The notes beneath the pieces were generated by a model. It made no database searches and had not been told where the DNA came from. It worked only from the letters and a program-made list of their open reading frames with translations. The translations under genes and the position numbers were made by a program. A stretch of DNA of 64,000 nt from Lateolabrax maculatus (Eukaryota; Chordata; Actinopteri; Acropomatiformes; Lateolabracidae), in contig CM062217.1 of the NCBI GenBank assembly GCA_031216445.1, forward strand, positions 27,160,001-27,224,000. The letters are read 5' to 3'. Positions 49,192-62,073 of this stretch are shown piece by piece (position 1 is the stretch's first letter; each line of letters begins with the position of its first letter).

Positions 49192-50925
49192 TATTTAACC
49201 TTCCCCAGACCAGCAAAGTTTCACTATATCCAAATAGGGTTATTTCTAACTCAGCCTGGTCAACTTTTGCTTTCCTAGCAACAGCATAACCTCTATACAG
49301 TCCGTCTTATCCAGCGTCTACGACCAGGTGCCAGCCTGTTGTGTCTAAACCTAAATACAGAAGATATCTAGCTGACCTTCGTCTACCAGGTGCCAGAGCC
49401 AACTCGGCCTTGTGTTTCCCATTTATATGACATGGCACAAGTTAACTGGTATAAGTATTTGTTTTACTGTTTTACCTATCTACTTTATCTTAGGTTAGCT
49501 ACAGCAGGATGTTTGTAACAGGTAGATAGGTCAAGTGATTTACCTGGTAGAGGGAGGTGGCAAAGATAGTGATAAGTGAGCTAGGTCAGTGGGGAGAGTG
49601 AAAGATATTCTGGGTTAGTGTCATGGCACATGTAGTGCTGATACAATTATTTGTTTTTAGGTACAGGGGATTTAATTATTGCTTAGCCTAAGCTTTGAAA
49701 GAGTTATCTAAGGTAAATAAATGATACATGTGATGGAGGGAAGTGACAATTCATGTACAAGGGTGAGTAGTTACAGTAAATGATGTTGGAGAGTGACAGG
49801 GATGAAGTTGAGTGACTAAACACATTAGGTTTGTGAGTAGATAAGTACCTCCATAATTGCACCCAAAAGTGTTCAAATCCACATCAAATCATTGTTTATT
49901 TTTAAAGGTGATTTACTGCCAAAATCCCACTCAGTCAATATAAAACAAAATAAAGAAGTTTAACAAATACCAAAGAAAATAATGGTTAGCTTAAAAAAGG
50001 ACATTCAATAATGCGTAACAGTATGAACAATGACCTCAGTCTGTCAATGCTCAATGTTGTGTTTACATGTCTAGACATTGCCTATATTGGGCATATCTCT
50101 GTAAATCAATATCTCATCACTGTAACGACCAAACAGCTTGGCAGGTCGGATAATTACACACAGCAGCTAAACTGAGGATTAAACACACTATGTCATTCTC
50201 CATGCAGGAGAGGCAGTGAAAAAGTCTGTTGTTTAGAGAGATGTTTGCTTCTTAGTCCGATGTGTGGCATCATGACATATAATGGACGCAAATCTGTTCA
50301 AATCTTTCGGCCAGTAAAAAGGGAGGATGGATGGATATGGAAAGTGTGTTTTAGAACTATCCCTTTAACAGTTCCATTTGGTTGAATGTACTCTATTACT
50401 TCTCACCTAAAATATAAAGGTTTCACTATCAACCCTCTATACCTCTGACCAGACCACTGTTTCACATCACAGTCCATGACATTACATACATTACATCAAT
50501 ACGTGATATGTAAAGAGTGAAATACAGAGCTCTCCCTGCTTAAAGTTTGCATTCCCATACCCAGCAGTGAGATCTCACCATGGGTCTCCTGCTAAAAGGT
50601 TTTACCACATAGATAATGTTTATTCCAACTGCCACCTCACTCCAAAAATGATCCAAATATTTATATGTTCATTAATCCGGAATTTCCCCTAATGCATCAC
50701 TTGCAATAACAGAGCAGGCACCTCCTAGGAAGTGCTGTGATGTAAATGAGCAGCAGAGAGGATGAGTAAGGTTGTATTTAGAAATTTGGTGTCAAAGTTT
50801 TGTATCCCTACTCTGATCCGACACTCACAACTGGATCAAGTCGCTGACTTCACAGCTCTGACATTTGGGACATTTATTAATGTTTTCTTGATTTTTCTCC
50901 TAAAATTACTAAAACAAAACTGATG

Positions 50926-50930
<5 letters not shown>

Positions 50931-50994
<64 letters not shown>
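50931..50994. repeat. (TA)n microsatellite
   Basis: About 54 uninterrupted bases of TA, then TGTATATATA; the longest simple repeat in the window. Confidence 0.95.
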
Positions 50995-53045
50995 ATTCTA
51001 TTTGTTCTTATCCACATAAAAGTCTTTGTGGATGCATATTCCAGGCAATTTGTCATTAGTATAAGTAAATGCCCTAATAAGCCCCAGGGCAGCAGTCTGT
51101 AGTGTCATGTGCAAACCATCTAGCTGTAGCAACTAGAGGCAGGTGCCAGGAGCAGCAGGTGACTGCTGTTGGCTGCTAGACAGTAAGTAAACGGATGTGG
51201 ATACTTATTCAGCCCCAATTCAACCTGCTAGCAGCTACTTGATGAAATAGCCTACTGGACAGTTAAGCCCCAGTGACACCTTTCCCGAGATGAATGGTGT
51301 CCTGCAGGTCTTGATCACCCTATGTGACAAGCTGAACAGTGAGATCATGCTTTTCAACTGTTAGTCGGATAAAACCTGACATCAGAGCATCAGCCGTGAC
51401 ACACACGACTAAACTTTCTTCGTGCTTTCCCTCAAACAGAACTAACTTAAATGGACTATAAGAAACTTATTTCAGTGCTGACATCACAGGTTAGCTGTTT
51501 ACATTATTTGTCTTCACAGTGTCAAATGCATTAGTTTATTGTGCATACCGGTGCAAATTGAATCCTGTTGTTTTTGTGACCCTGTCGGAGTGGATGTGCT
51601 TCAGGTGTGTGACTACATGTGGTTATTTGGCTGCTGTGACAGGCTATTGTATTATTGTATCCAGTGGGCTTGTTGATCCTTTTTTTGTTTTTGTAACTGC
51701 AGATATGGTTTGATGTTGATGCTGCTGTGGTTGTGTCTGCCAACTGCGTGTGGTCACATGTGTGAGGTGTGTGTGTGTGCTTATCGGGGAGTGCCAGGCT
51801 ATGTTTTTCATACGTTTTGAAGGTAACGTAATGCTTGCCAGATTATGTTTTCTATTAACATGATGAGTACAAGCTGTTAATTAACCTCTCTAGCAAGTCA
51901 CAAAAATGTTGATAAGGAAATAAGTAAAATGTTCCCTGACAACAACTTTCACATTGTTTTTCACCAAAATATCCGATCATGCAACACAATTTGCACTTAT
52001 AGTTAGTAGGTTATTATTTCACTTTTTCAGCCATAGTCTTGCCTGTTTATTTCTTCTTAGCTATTGAGTAGGCAATTTGAAATTTTTAAATATTATTTCA
52101 ATGATCGTATATTTTCTGTTTGCTTACAAGTGAAATTCAAGCAGATAAAAAAACACAGCAGTGAATCTGCCTGGGCAACATTAAACTGTCCCCATGCTCT
52201 CCCCTAATAGCAGTATTACATCTTTTCAGTGACAGTGAAAAGTGATACAGTGAAAACTGTAATTATAATGTCTAATTGGCATATTTTAATAGAATGAAGT
52301 AAATTACTAGAGCCTCATGAAATAATTGAAAAACAAAGCAATTATGGTCTACCGGCACCATTCAGTCTGATAATTGCAGTGCAGCTCGGTCTGACAGCAA
52401 ACAGAATTAGACTGGGCGGAGTTGGAGGCTTCACTTCCTGTCTTTTCAGCCAACTTCTCACAGTCTGTTTCTTTTATATGACAACCAGGGACAGAAAAAA
52501 ACTGAGATTAAGTTACTTCCAAAACAGCATTATGTTGACTACTTATATTGTGTTGTCTACATGAAAGATAGTCAAATTAGTCAAAGTATTTATTTTTTCT
52601 GGGCTATACGCGGATAAATAACTATGGACAATACCTCAAGGATAGCAAGATGTTGTCCATCTGTTCATCTGAGATCTCAAAACCTTGACAAATAAAACTG
52701 ATACCAAAAAATAATAATAATAATATAATAATAACCATTTACAATGCACCTGTGCAGAATAAAGGCACATCTATGTTTTTTTAGATAAAACCCCAAATTG
52801 CCTATATTTATTGAGATGTCTGTAAATGTGGGAGGACTAAATCATAGAAACATCTTTAATGTAATGCAGTAAAATTAAACAGCACGCTAACCATAGCTTC
52901 CAAAATGACCACAACACTGAATCAGCACCCCTCTGACATAGTTTCAATGTATGCTCTATTGGATTGCATTAGATTGTACAGGTGTTCTTAATAAACTGGT
53001 GTTCCTCAAAAGAAACAAACTTAATCTCTTTCGGTCTCGGTCATA

Positions 53046-54310
53046 GGCTTTATGTCTTATTTGCCAAGAAACCGTTGCGGTTTTAAAGGAATACAACATC
53101 AGCGGTAACTTTTCCACCAAGCATGCTAATTATGCTAACAACCAGTCAGCGCAAGAATGGACGGCTACCGCTCAGAGGTTGGCAGCTAGTTGCAGGCAAG
53201 TTATTTGATGGCATTCAAATTAGCAAAGACCAGCAAGCCTTTCTCCGAAGGGGAGTTTCTCAAGGAGTGCCTGGTAGAGACAGCAGGTATCTTGTGTCCT
53301 GAGAGCAAGAACAAATTTGAAAAAATTTGCTTATTACGCAGGACAGTGACTCGCCGTGTTGAGCTAATTGACAAAGACTTAGCTAGCAAGCTAAACAAAA
53401 AAGCGGAGTAATTTACATTATATTCCTTGGCACTGGACAAAAGTATGAATGACATAAAGGATGCCTCTCAGCCTTTAATTTTTACCAGAGGGATTAATGA
53501 CAATTTAGAGATAACGGAGGAGTGGCCATGGAATCCTTAAAGGGGAGAACGCAGGGAGAGGACTTGTATGACAGTATGTCGGGGGTCATCAAGAGGCGCA
53601 AGCTACCTTGGAGTACGCTCGCCAACGTTACCACAGATGGATCGTCAAATTTGACTGGAAAAAATGTCGGGTTGCTCAAAAGAATCCTGGAGAGGGTGAA
53701 AGAGGACAACCCTGAGCAGGAGGTAATTTTCTTACACTGCATAATCCTCCAGGAAGCACTTTGTAAATCTGTATTGCAGCTTGACCATGTAGTGAAGCCA
53801 GTTGTAATCTTTATTCGAGCGAGGGGGACTTCAGTGTCGTCAGTTTATTAAGTTTCTTGAAGAAACTGACGCTGATCACCAGGACTTGCTTAACCACTCC
53901 AGTGTCTTCTGGTTAAGTTTGGGGAAAGTATGTCAACGCATGTGGGAGCTCTAATATGAGATTATCTCATTTTTGGAGCTACTTGAGAAAGCTGACGATT
54001 TTCCTGAGCTGACTGCATTGGGTTTGTGATTTAGCTTCTGCTGTGGACACACTGACACACATGAATGAGCTGAGCATGAAGCTACAAGGGAAAAACCAGT
54101 CTGTGCATGAAATGAACACAAATGTCAGAGCCTTCAAAACCAAGATAGCTTTATTCTCAAAGCAAATGTCAAACAAGTCATTCGCTTATTTCCCCACACT
54201 GGCTACACTGATAGAGGCCCCTTGACATGTGAAAGAATACAGGAAATCACTGGACGACCTGCATGGAGAATTCTGCCATCGGTTCTCTGATTTGGAAAAA
54301 CTGTCAAGTC
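53046..54310 (+). pseudogene. hAT/Charlie-type transposase fossil (GTF2IRD2-like)
   Basis: Broken frames match, in order, the transposase-derived protein family annotated in fish as GTF2IRD2-like or ZBED-like. A BED-finger-like part with KEYNISGNFSTKHANY and QRLAAS starts near 53046. It is followed by SKPFSEGEFLKECLVETAG (53230-53290), ILCPE and RTVTRRVELI. Next come FTRGINDNLEITEEW and the catalytic-core-like stretch VTTDGSSNLTGKNVGLLKR with FLHCIILQEALC (53560-53790). Last are LQGKNQSVHEMN and KSFAYFPTL (54080-54210), then GEFCHRFSDLEKL. Frames change at several points and stops are frequent from 53851 on. The C-terminal dimerisation region is not seen. A dead element, not a host gene. Confidence 0.8.
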
Positions 54311-54839
54311 ACTTCAGCTGTATGCAATGGAATGCAATTCAGACTACAGAGTGTATGATTTGGTGTGCTCTTTGTACCTAAGAAAGAACAGTGATCTGCT
54401 TTACACACAGTGGCTTTATCTATGCCAGATCTGACACTTCTCTGCTCTTTCTCTCTCTGAAACAAGCTAGTGATCAATTATAGAAGCCAGACACACACCA
54501 AGGGGAGTGAGCTCTGCTGTCCTTTGACCCCCTTCAGGTGCCACCTATGCTTTGTTGGTGTGCAGGGACACAATTCTTGGCATCAGGATTTGTATCTTAG
54601 TACACTCTCTTAATTTCTAGAGTGGTTCAGCTCTCTGAGCTCGTTTTTCTCTAGCTGGATGCACCAATTATGACCACCAAACAAAACAGCCTGTCTTTAA
54701 CAGGTTTAACCTGTGCAGCAAGCACCCCTTTTTCAAGTTTCTTTTTATTGAGTTTGCAGTATGATTTCTTTTCAACCCTCTCTCCTGTTTACAGAAAGTT
54801 TAAGTGGAGGAATGCGACCCCCGAAATGTCATGAAGTGA

Positions 54840-55395
54840 TCCGCTAGATAGAAGACGTAACACTTCTGTTGGAGTTGTCGGGACTACAAAAACACTCCAG
54901 TCCACTTGTGGTTGTAACGGTGTTACAGAGTGATACTTCTTTTACCTCATGAATAATTTTTGGATAATACAGCAAAAACAAAACAGTGCTGATAATATGG
55001 TTGGTATCTTTACATTGAAAATTCAACATCTGGGAAACTTGGTCCATAAACTTTGACTATGTTTGACTACATTGTTGATGTAAACACAGAGTCTTCGTTC
55101 TGTCACCTTGGAACACGGTCTGCCCATTTAGTGCAATAGTATGATCCGGGATATTGTGATGGAGCCAGGTCTCTGTAAAAATGTGGGAGCAACAATCTCT
55201 GATTTCCCGTTGCTTGGCCAGCCTGAGTCTCATTTCGTCTATTCCATTTTGCTACCGGACATTAGCCAGGAGCAGCCTTACGTCCAAGCTGGGTTAGCTT
55301 TGCTCTTATCCTGGCTGCCTGCTTGTGCCTCTGCCTCTAGTCATGTGGTGAGTTTGTTGCTGGAGAGAATGGTAAGGGCTTAAAGCTAGGAACAT
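54840..55395 (+). repeat. dispersed repeat remnant, pair member 2 and LINE-like segment
   Basis: Shares CAACATCTGGGAAACTTGGT and AGTGCTGATAATATGG with 47950-48070. The following stretch (55130-55390: GGGATATTGTGATGGAGCCA, GTCTCATTTCGTCTATTCC, GACATTAGCCAGGAG) has the look of antisense retroelement coding sequence seen in fish genomes. The identification is tentative. Confidence 0.35.
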
Positions 55396-55559
55396 TTCTG
55401 TGCCTGAAACTCCAGAAATGGAGGGAATCGACATATCTGTCAACTACGGTTAAGTTTTATACATTTTGTTTCCATTCTTAACCAAAAGACATTGCAGTGT
55501 TGATGATGACTGAATGTGATACTTAGTCTACTGTTATATGCTCAAAACTAAAAAAATAT

Positions 55560-56050
55560 ATCAGAATCAGAATCAGAATCAGTTTTATTGCCAAGTAGGT
55601 TTTCACATACAAGGAATTTGCTGTGGTGTATTGGTGCATAACAAGTACAGACAATTATAGACAAGTACAGACAAGACAGACAAGTATAGACAAGTAGGCC
55701 AGCGTATGCGTAAATATAAATAGTATTAAAGTACTAGAGTACTACTGCTAAGTAGTAGTAAATATAATTTACAATACAGAATATGAAAAACATTACTAAA
55801 TATGTGCAATATATCTTTTTTACGATGATGATGAAATAAAACTAAAACTGTGCAGGAATGTGCAAAATATTGTCCAGGGAATGTGTAATGATTTAGGTAT
55901 GAACTGTAGTCCACAAGTGTGTTTTAATGTAGCGCATTACGCCGGGGGACTGTATGTTAATGTACGTGTAGTGTCTGTTTGGGGAGGGGACAAGGGTCCA
56001 TGTCAATGGGGGTCCCGGGCCTTGTTGATCAGGCCGGCTGCATACGCACA
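55560..56050 (+). repeat. dispersed teleost repeat (AGAATCAG...TTTATTG type)
   Basis: Starts with tandem CAGAATCAGAATCAG and TTTTATTGCCAAGTAGGTTT, continues through ACAAGTACAGACAA repeats and ends with TCCCGGGCCTTGTTGATCAG and GCCGGCTGC, phrases I recognise as frequent in teleost genomes. The transposon class is not certain from sequence alone. Confidence 0.65.
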
Positions 56051-57149
56051 CAAACAAAACACAAATTGAATTTATTATAGATATTTTAGTGGTATAAGAT
56101 GCTAAAAACATGCTAGCTGTAAGCTACAAGCCAGACCAATGACTGCTGTGGCACATATCGCAACAGCAGTCTTTTCAGAAAAAAAAGGACACCAAATCTA
56201 ATTGATTCTAAATGTGAATCCTCACGTTAACTTGAAAGGTCTAAATGATGGAAAATGCATTATTTACTCACCCTTTTTGGAAACCGTACTCTGGTAATTT
56301 TAATTCCAAGCACAACTTTAAAAGGCATAAAGAATCTTCAATTCAATATTCAAAAAAGCCTATCTTTCAAACTTTTCAGCACTCATTCCTCTGGTCTCTA
56401 AACAGTTGTTATCAGACGATTGCCAAATTAGTCCAAAAGATCATGAAAATGATATGAAAACAAAATGAATAACTTCTCATTGCAGTGCCTTTTCAGTGTA
56501 GCGCAATCACGTGCATTATTGAGCTGACCCTTCCCTGAGCCACAGTAAACAAAGGTTTTTATTACTGAAGTAGGTCTACTTTATTATTACAAAATTTAGG
56601 GTTCTTTAGGCTATATACTTAGATAAACAGCCATATTCTTGCAATGCGAAAATTCAAAAAAATAAGCAAGAATGTTTTCCATAATTATTTATTTTCGAAT
56701 CTAAAATTCCTAAAAATCCACTGTTTTGGATTCACTGCCAGAGAACTTTAAACCCATGAAATGCTGTAGCAGCCACAGGTTGAGGACCAGTTAATTCTCT
56801 TCCCCATTGTTTCATCTGTGCAGCCCTGGGTTGAAACCTGATTGTAGATCTATTTTTTTCATAGCTTTGGTACTTTTGTCACAATTGAATGTATAATTAA
56901 TGGAGATTGTATCCTTTTAAACATGTGGTGCCAAAGAAGTATCGAAACACTCAGGTCACCATCGTAATCTTATACATTATGTAATTAATTTCATTGTAGA
57001 CTATTATTATGCATTCTATATCTTTTCATTTTACATTAAACCATACATAAGTATTTCACTATCCTTTGTATGAGCAAGTAATTTTTTTTTGGGTAGATTT
57101 TTACTAAAGGAACAGAAGCTGTGCTTCATTTGGGTCTCTGTAGGTTTGC

Positions 57150-57430
57150 ACAGGTCTACTGAGAGCTTGGTAATGCATGTGACCAGAGGAGACCCTCATG
57201 TAGGTCAGATGTTTTATAGACATCTCTGCCCACTTTATCCATCCGCTGGGACCCTCAGTGAGAAAGCCTCTGTGTGTTTATCTACCCCAAATCCTGCAGT
57301 GCCCTTTCAGGCTAAGGTGACAACAACCGTGCCTAATTGTTTGAATGGCAGCTGTGATGCAGGCCATCCTACCAGGGTGGGGTCACGACGAGGACGCAGG
57401 GTCAGTGCTCTGATGAAATGCACTGGTGTA
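57150..57430. promoter_or_regulatory. candidate conserved non-coding block, about 17.5 kb 5' of isl1
   Basis: Non-repetitive stretch with CCTAATTGTTTGAATGGCAG followed by CTGTGATGCAGG, inside a 115-codon frame with no recognisable protein. Its composition differs from the AT-rich flanks. Suggested only by its look. Confidence 0.2.
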
Positions 57431-57827
57431 ATGTGAAACAAGTTCAGCAGTCAACAGAAAAGAGTTGTGCTTTACTTTTGATTATATTTGCTCTGATTTT
57501 AATGCCTGGGGTCACCTCCAGTTCCTTGTAGACATGTTTGACCTTTCTTTTAATCATGTTCCTAGTTATCTTTGCAGTTCTAGAATAGCATGCAGTGTAT
57601 TTCATTTCCATAGTTTATTGAATGTTATGTAGCATGGTGAGCAGATCTTCTCTCCACAGAGAACGGAGTGAACTTTTTCTAATTTCCTGGAATGTTGAGG
57701 GCCAACTGGTGATGAACCTAAGCCAATTTACCAATTTATCAATTTACGATTGTGCTTTCACCGGCCATGCCTCGCACCGACCCTTTTAAGGGGCCCATAT
57801 CCCATGGTCAGGATGGTGTCTGGAATC

Positions 57828-58020
57828 CAGAGGTGGGAGTAAGTCACACATGTACAAGTTACAAGTAAGTCTCAAGTATTAACCTTCAAGTGTCAAAAAG
57901 TCCCAAGTTACTGTGGTGAGAATCAAGCCGAAGTCAAGGCCCTGCTATAAGTCTAGCAAGACCAGTCAAGTCATTGCTCAGGTCAAGAAAGTCACAAGTC
58001 AAGTCATACTCACAAACTCA
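57828..58020 (+). mobile_element. hAT-like repeat fragment (CAGAGGTGGGAGTAAGTC type)
   Basis: The left end CAGAGGTGGGAGTAAGTC resembles the hAT terminus at 836. It is followed by AAGTC-rich, nearly tandem sequence that I recognise from other fish genomes. No matching right end found. Confidence 0.55.
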
Positions 58021-58959
58021 TAAAGATAAAATAACTTTGTGCCATGACCCTATCCTGCTCCAAACCCTGTCTGAATGGTCAGGGGGAAAGCTATGCTATT
58101 TGCTATGCAAATATATATACAGTATATAAATATATGTTTTTATATAATGTATATGCATGTGATTTTATGTGCAACCTCACTTCTCATAATGACAGATGTT
58201 GTCTTGGACAATAAGCCACACTGCTACCAAATATAATCAGGGTATGATATCATGTGTGCAAGGGTCAATGGGTTTATTCATAAAATGTGTTTGGCATCTG
58301 TCAGCAACTGAGAGGGCCACACTTTCAAACATTTTAGAATTAGACATGTGTGGCTTATTAATTCTTTCAAAAGATTCAACAGAAAGTGTCACAAAGAAAA
58401 TAATTAAGACAGGAGAGATTTAGTTGTGGGAGGTATGAACTTTCTATCAGCATCAGACACTGCTCCTTTGACAGAGAGTATAAGAACAAGATAGCCAAAA
58501 GACTCCTCCTTTCTTGTTTTCTCTTCCATTTCTACTCTTCCTGGTGCCCTTGTCCTTTTTACCCGCTTGCTTGGGGATCTGGCCGGATTCAGCAAACCTT
58601 GAAAAAAAGAAACCTGCTCCAGTCTGTGCAATGTCTTTGTTCTGATACTACGAAAGTTAGAACTGAAACAAACTCTGAATTCAAAAACATCTGACAAACA
58701 GTGTTACCGCATTTGGTGGTTCTCATTTATTCGTTAATTGTCTATCGCTGTATTCATTGCATTCATTATTTTTATTTTTTTACAAGCGGATAAGAACATG
58801 TTTATTATATTGAGAGTATATAAGATGACATAACACTTCATTATTAAAGGAACTGTCCCACACTACACCACAGTAAAACCACAAATTGATTATTTTTACA
58901 GTTCGGTTTTTGTATATTTTAAACAAACATACCATGTTAATTAGCAAGCTTTAGATGTT

Positions 58960-59075
58960 CTTTTAGGCAGATTTTATTACTTTTGGACCTTTAGACAGAG
59001 CCTGTTTCCCTCTATTTTCAGTCTTTAAGCTAAGCTAAACTAAATGGCTGCTGGCTGTAGCTACATTTAAAAAAA
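58960..59075 (+). repeat. dispersed teleost repeat fragment (same family as 26670-26745)
   Basis: Contains TTTGGACCTTTAGACAGAGC, CTGTTTCCCTCTATTTTCAG, TCTTTAAGCTAAGCTAAACT and GGCTGCTGGCTGTAGCTAC, landmarks I recognise from many teleost genomic sequences. Confidence 0.6.
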
Positions 59076-59094
59076 GAAATGTGTATGTTCATTA

Positions 59095-59240
59095 GCAGAG
59101 ATGGGAAGTAACAAAGTACAAATATTTTGTTAATGTACTTAAGTAAAGTTTTCAGATATCTGTACTTTTTCTGACTAACTTCTTACTTTTACCTCACTTA
59201 GCTTCCCCAAAATCATATCCCTCCACTGAAAGGTAAAACA
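59095..59240 (+). mobile_element. hAT-like repeat fragment (CAGAGATGGGAAGTAAC type)
   Basis: Begins with GCAGAGATGGGAAGTAACAA and continues with TACTTAAGTAAAGTTTTCAG and CTGTACTTTTTCTGA, closely related to the other CAGAGGTGGG elements here. The right end is unclear. Confidence 0.55.
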
Positions 59241-60589
59241 AATATGTACAGTATGTCTGTAGTGTCTCCCTGCCTGTGGATGTAAACTACAAGCTGTCAT
59301 TCTCATTTTCCTTTGTCCGCTTTGTTGCAGTAGGCCAGGTCTCAGGTTCCAATAATGGTTGGCAATTTATTTAAAATTGTTTTTTAATGATTAATTTCAT
59401 TTGTGTTTTGCTTTGTCTTCACACATATAGTACACAGCAAAACATTTTTTGTGTGTTTGTAGTTATGGCCTGAACCTCCATTTGTATTTTTGAAGCACTC
59501 TGTGATCACCTATGGAAAGAGTATGAAATTTGATCATGTGTAATGACACTAGCTGTGATTTAAGATCGGCTGCACTATAATTTAAAATGAGTAATGACAG
59601 AGAAGGTTAGAAGAAACAAAAGATTATCATATTCAAATACAGCCAAAAAACATTTGTTACCACATCTAAATGTCGACAAAACAACTTTTTAACTATTTTA
59701 AAAATGTGGTTGACGAAAAACAGATGCTTCTGAGATGTTTCAAGTTGACATTAAAACCACGATGAAGCCAGAACTCAGGCAGAACCGGTCTTTGGTCTCT
59801 GAACCAGCTCAATTTGCTGATGAGGACTGTGAGATGTGGTTAAAAGCAATGGAAAATTAAACATGGACTTTAAATGCTATTTTTGTGTGACATAAATTTT
59901 TTATATAATATTCAGGGTCACAGCTCCCATTGAGGACACGAGGAAATTGAGGTCAGTATTGTTTCACGGACTGGGGTATTTTATTTTCTAGGCTATGTAG
60001 TCTCTTTTAAATGTGTTCTTAGGCAAGTGATTTTGTATTTCCCGGACAGAACAATATTTCTCACAGTTTGGAAAAGGCTTTTAAACAGCATTAAGGCAGA
60101 AATAAAATGTATAGAAAAAATGTAACTGCATATACACAATAACCAATACAGTAAATCATAATTGAAATTGTTGACTTTTTAAACCAGACAAACATGTTTA
60201 AACCAATGTGTTTATTTTACCACGTGTCCAAAGACAAATGAGTGATCTAAGCAGGACAGGATTTAGTAGTAGGTTATGGTCTGAATTTAGTAGCAGGTTA
60301 TGGTGTGGATCTAATTGACTGTTGTAAACCAGAGTCTGCTTAGTGAGCGACAAGTGCTGCAGGCAGCAGCAGCATCCTATAACTTACTGACTGCTGGTAC
60401 TTAATATATAATGCAATATTCTACACTGTGCCATTTGTCATTTGAAGCGAGACACAGATTATGGCTCAGGGCACTGCATCTGTCCTAGAGGCTGCTGGGA
60501 AATGGACTAAAAGCTCCTCCAGCTGAGCCGAGCCAATCACACGCTGAACCCTGGATCACCCTCACTCCTCCTCTTGAGCACTCTAGCCT

Positions 60590-60730
60590 CACACACACAC
60601 AAAAACACACTTTCTCACTGTCTTTCAGTCATACACACACACAAGTCTTCCACTTCTAGCAGGCTTCCCCCCCCCCCCCCCCCAAACACTACCACCACCA
60701 CCACCACCACTCTCTCTCTCTCTCTCTCAG

Positions 60731-60766
<36 letters not shown>
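60590..60766. repeat. compound microsatellite cluster (CA, poly-C, ACC, TC, CA)
   Basis: CA runs, a 17-base C homopolymer (60667-60683), seven ACC triplets, a TC run and a long CA run (60733-60764) in tight succession. Confidence 0.95.
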
Positions 60767-60939
60767 CGAACTGTTCCCTGCTGGTTTATCCCTCCATACA
60801 GGAGTTAGCCATTTTCTCTCTTGTAGCACACTAGCCTGTACACAGAGCAGCAGTGCCTGTCTGGCTCAACCCACAGTACCCTACTGGTCTCTGTAGCATC
60901 TCCTCTCTACAGGCAGTCTAAGCCTGGTAGGAGTCTAAA

Positions 60940-61310
60940 TGAACCATATTGACATCCCACTGGGGGCATTCTAGTTGCTTTGACAAATCTTCCCTGGCAT
61001 TTATCAATCAAGTCGCCCTCAGCGGAGTGGAGGACCTCTAAACTAAGCCAGACCCACCAAGGGAGAAACAGAGCATTTAGAGCGGCTAAAAACGCAATTC
61101 AGTTTGTGCCCAGCATCACTGCCACTCCCCTCTCCAACAATTTATGCGCACGTGCCGCAAATTAAAATGAGGGGGAGGTTAGGGAATTGTCAGCCTTCAA
61201 ATGGCTGACATAAGTTACAAGCAAAATTTTAATTAGCCAGGAGGAGTGGGGTGATAATTCAGAGGGGCCCTGTTCTGTCAGGGGGCTTGTCTACATTGTG
61301 TTTCTCCTTT
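60940..61310. promoter_or_regulatory. candidate conserved non-coding element, about 21.5 kb 5' of isl1
   Basis: A compositionally balanced, non-repetitive block after a long microsatellite cluster. It contains GCGCACGTGCCGC (E-box-like), AAATTAAAATGAGGG, a TAATTA core (61229-61234) and an inverted repeat GTCAGCC/GGCTGAC (61189-61195, 61203-61209). The short open frame at 60980-61165 shows no recognisable protein. Enhancer function is inferred. Confidence 0.35.
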
Positions 61311-62050
61311 CAGCAGGCATCTGGAGACTCCAGTGGGGCCCAGAACAAGGTCTACTGAGGATAAAACTACTTGTGACACACAATGAAATGTAGGGACCTC
61401 CTCCACATTAACACCCTCAGCTAAAGTGATATTCATACTGAGGACGCTAGTCTGGGACCAGGGACTTCACTGTATGTTTCTGCCCATTAAACACAGTCAC
61501 ACATATTTAAAATATTGTCATTTATTTTCAAAAGCATACTATTGTGTGCACTCACCAGATGGCCATTAATTTACATTTATTTTAGAATGGTATAAAAATC
61601 AATCTGCAGAGGCTTGAAACTTGCTTTGAATAGATAATTGTTGCACAGTGATACAAAAATAATGAAACTTTGACAGATACTATGGTAAATATTGAAATGT
61701 CTCCACCAGACCCAATCAACCAATATTCTAGGAACTTAATGTGACCTTATTTCCACGTATATCACACTATTTTTTTATAGTGAGCAACCTCCGCTTCAAT
61801 AAAATTCATCCAATATGTTTTTAGTGTCTGTATTTCTGTTATATTAATATATCCCTCCAAACTTAGCCTTGGAACTGTTTGTTTCTGCAATGTCACTAGC
61901 TGAAAGCACAGCTTTATTTTAAAGCACATCTTCTAAACTGCTCTCCAAAAGTCAGAAACAACATGACAACACTTGAAAAGCTGAACTGTTGATACCATAA
62001 AACCAACCATTTGGATTCTATAGAACAAAAACTAAGGCCCAAATATTTAA

Positions 62051-62073
62051 TACACACACACACACACACACAT
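62051..62073. repeat. (CA)n microsatellite
   Basis: Perfect CA run within AT-rich unique sequence. Confidence 0.9.

Larger units (their letters stand above)
45693..53045. other. intergenic, no gene seen
   Basis: AT-rich with mobile elements listed separately. A repeat fragment ATTGGATTGCATTAGATTGT followed by ACAGGTGTTCTTAATAAACT lies at 52960-53000, just before the transposase fossil; I have seen that phrase widely in fish genomes. Confidence 0.6.
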
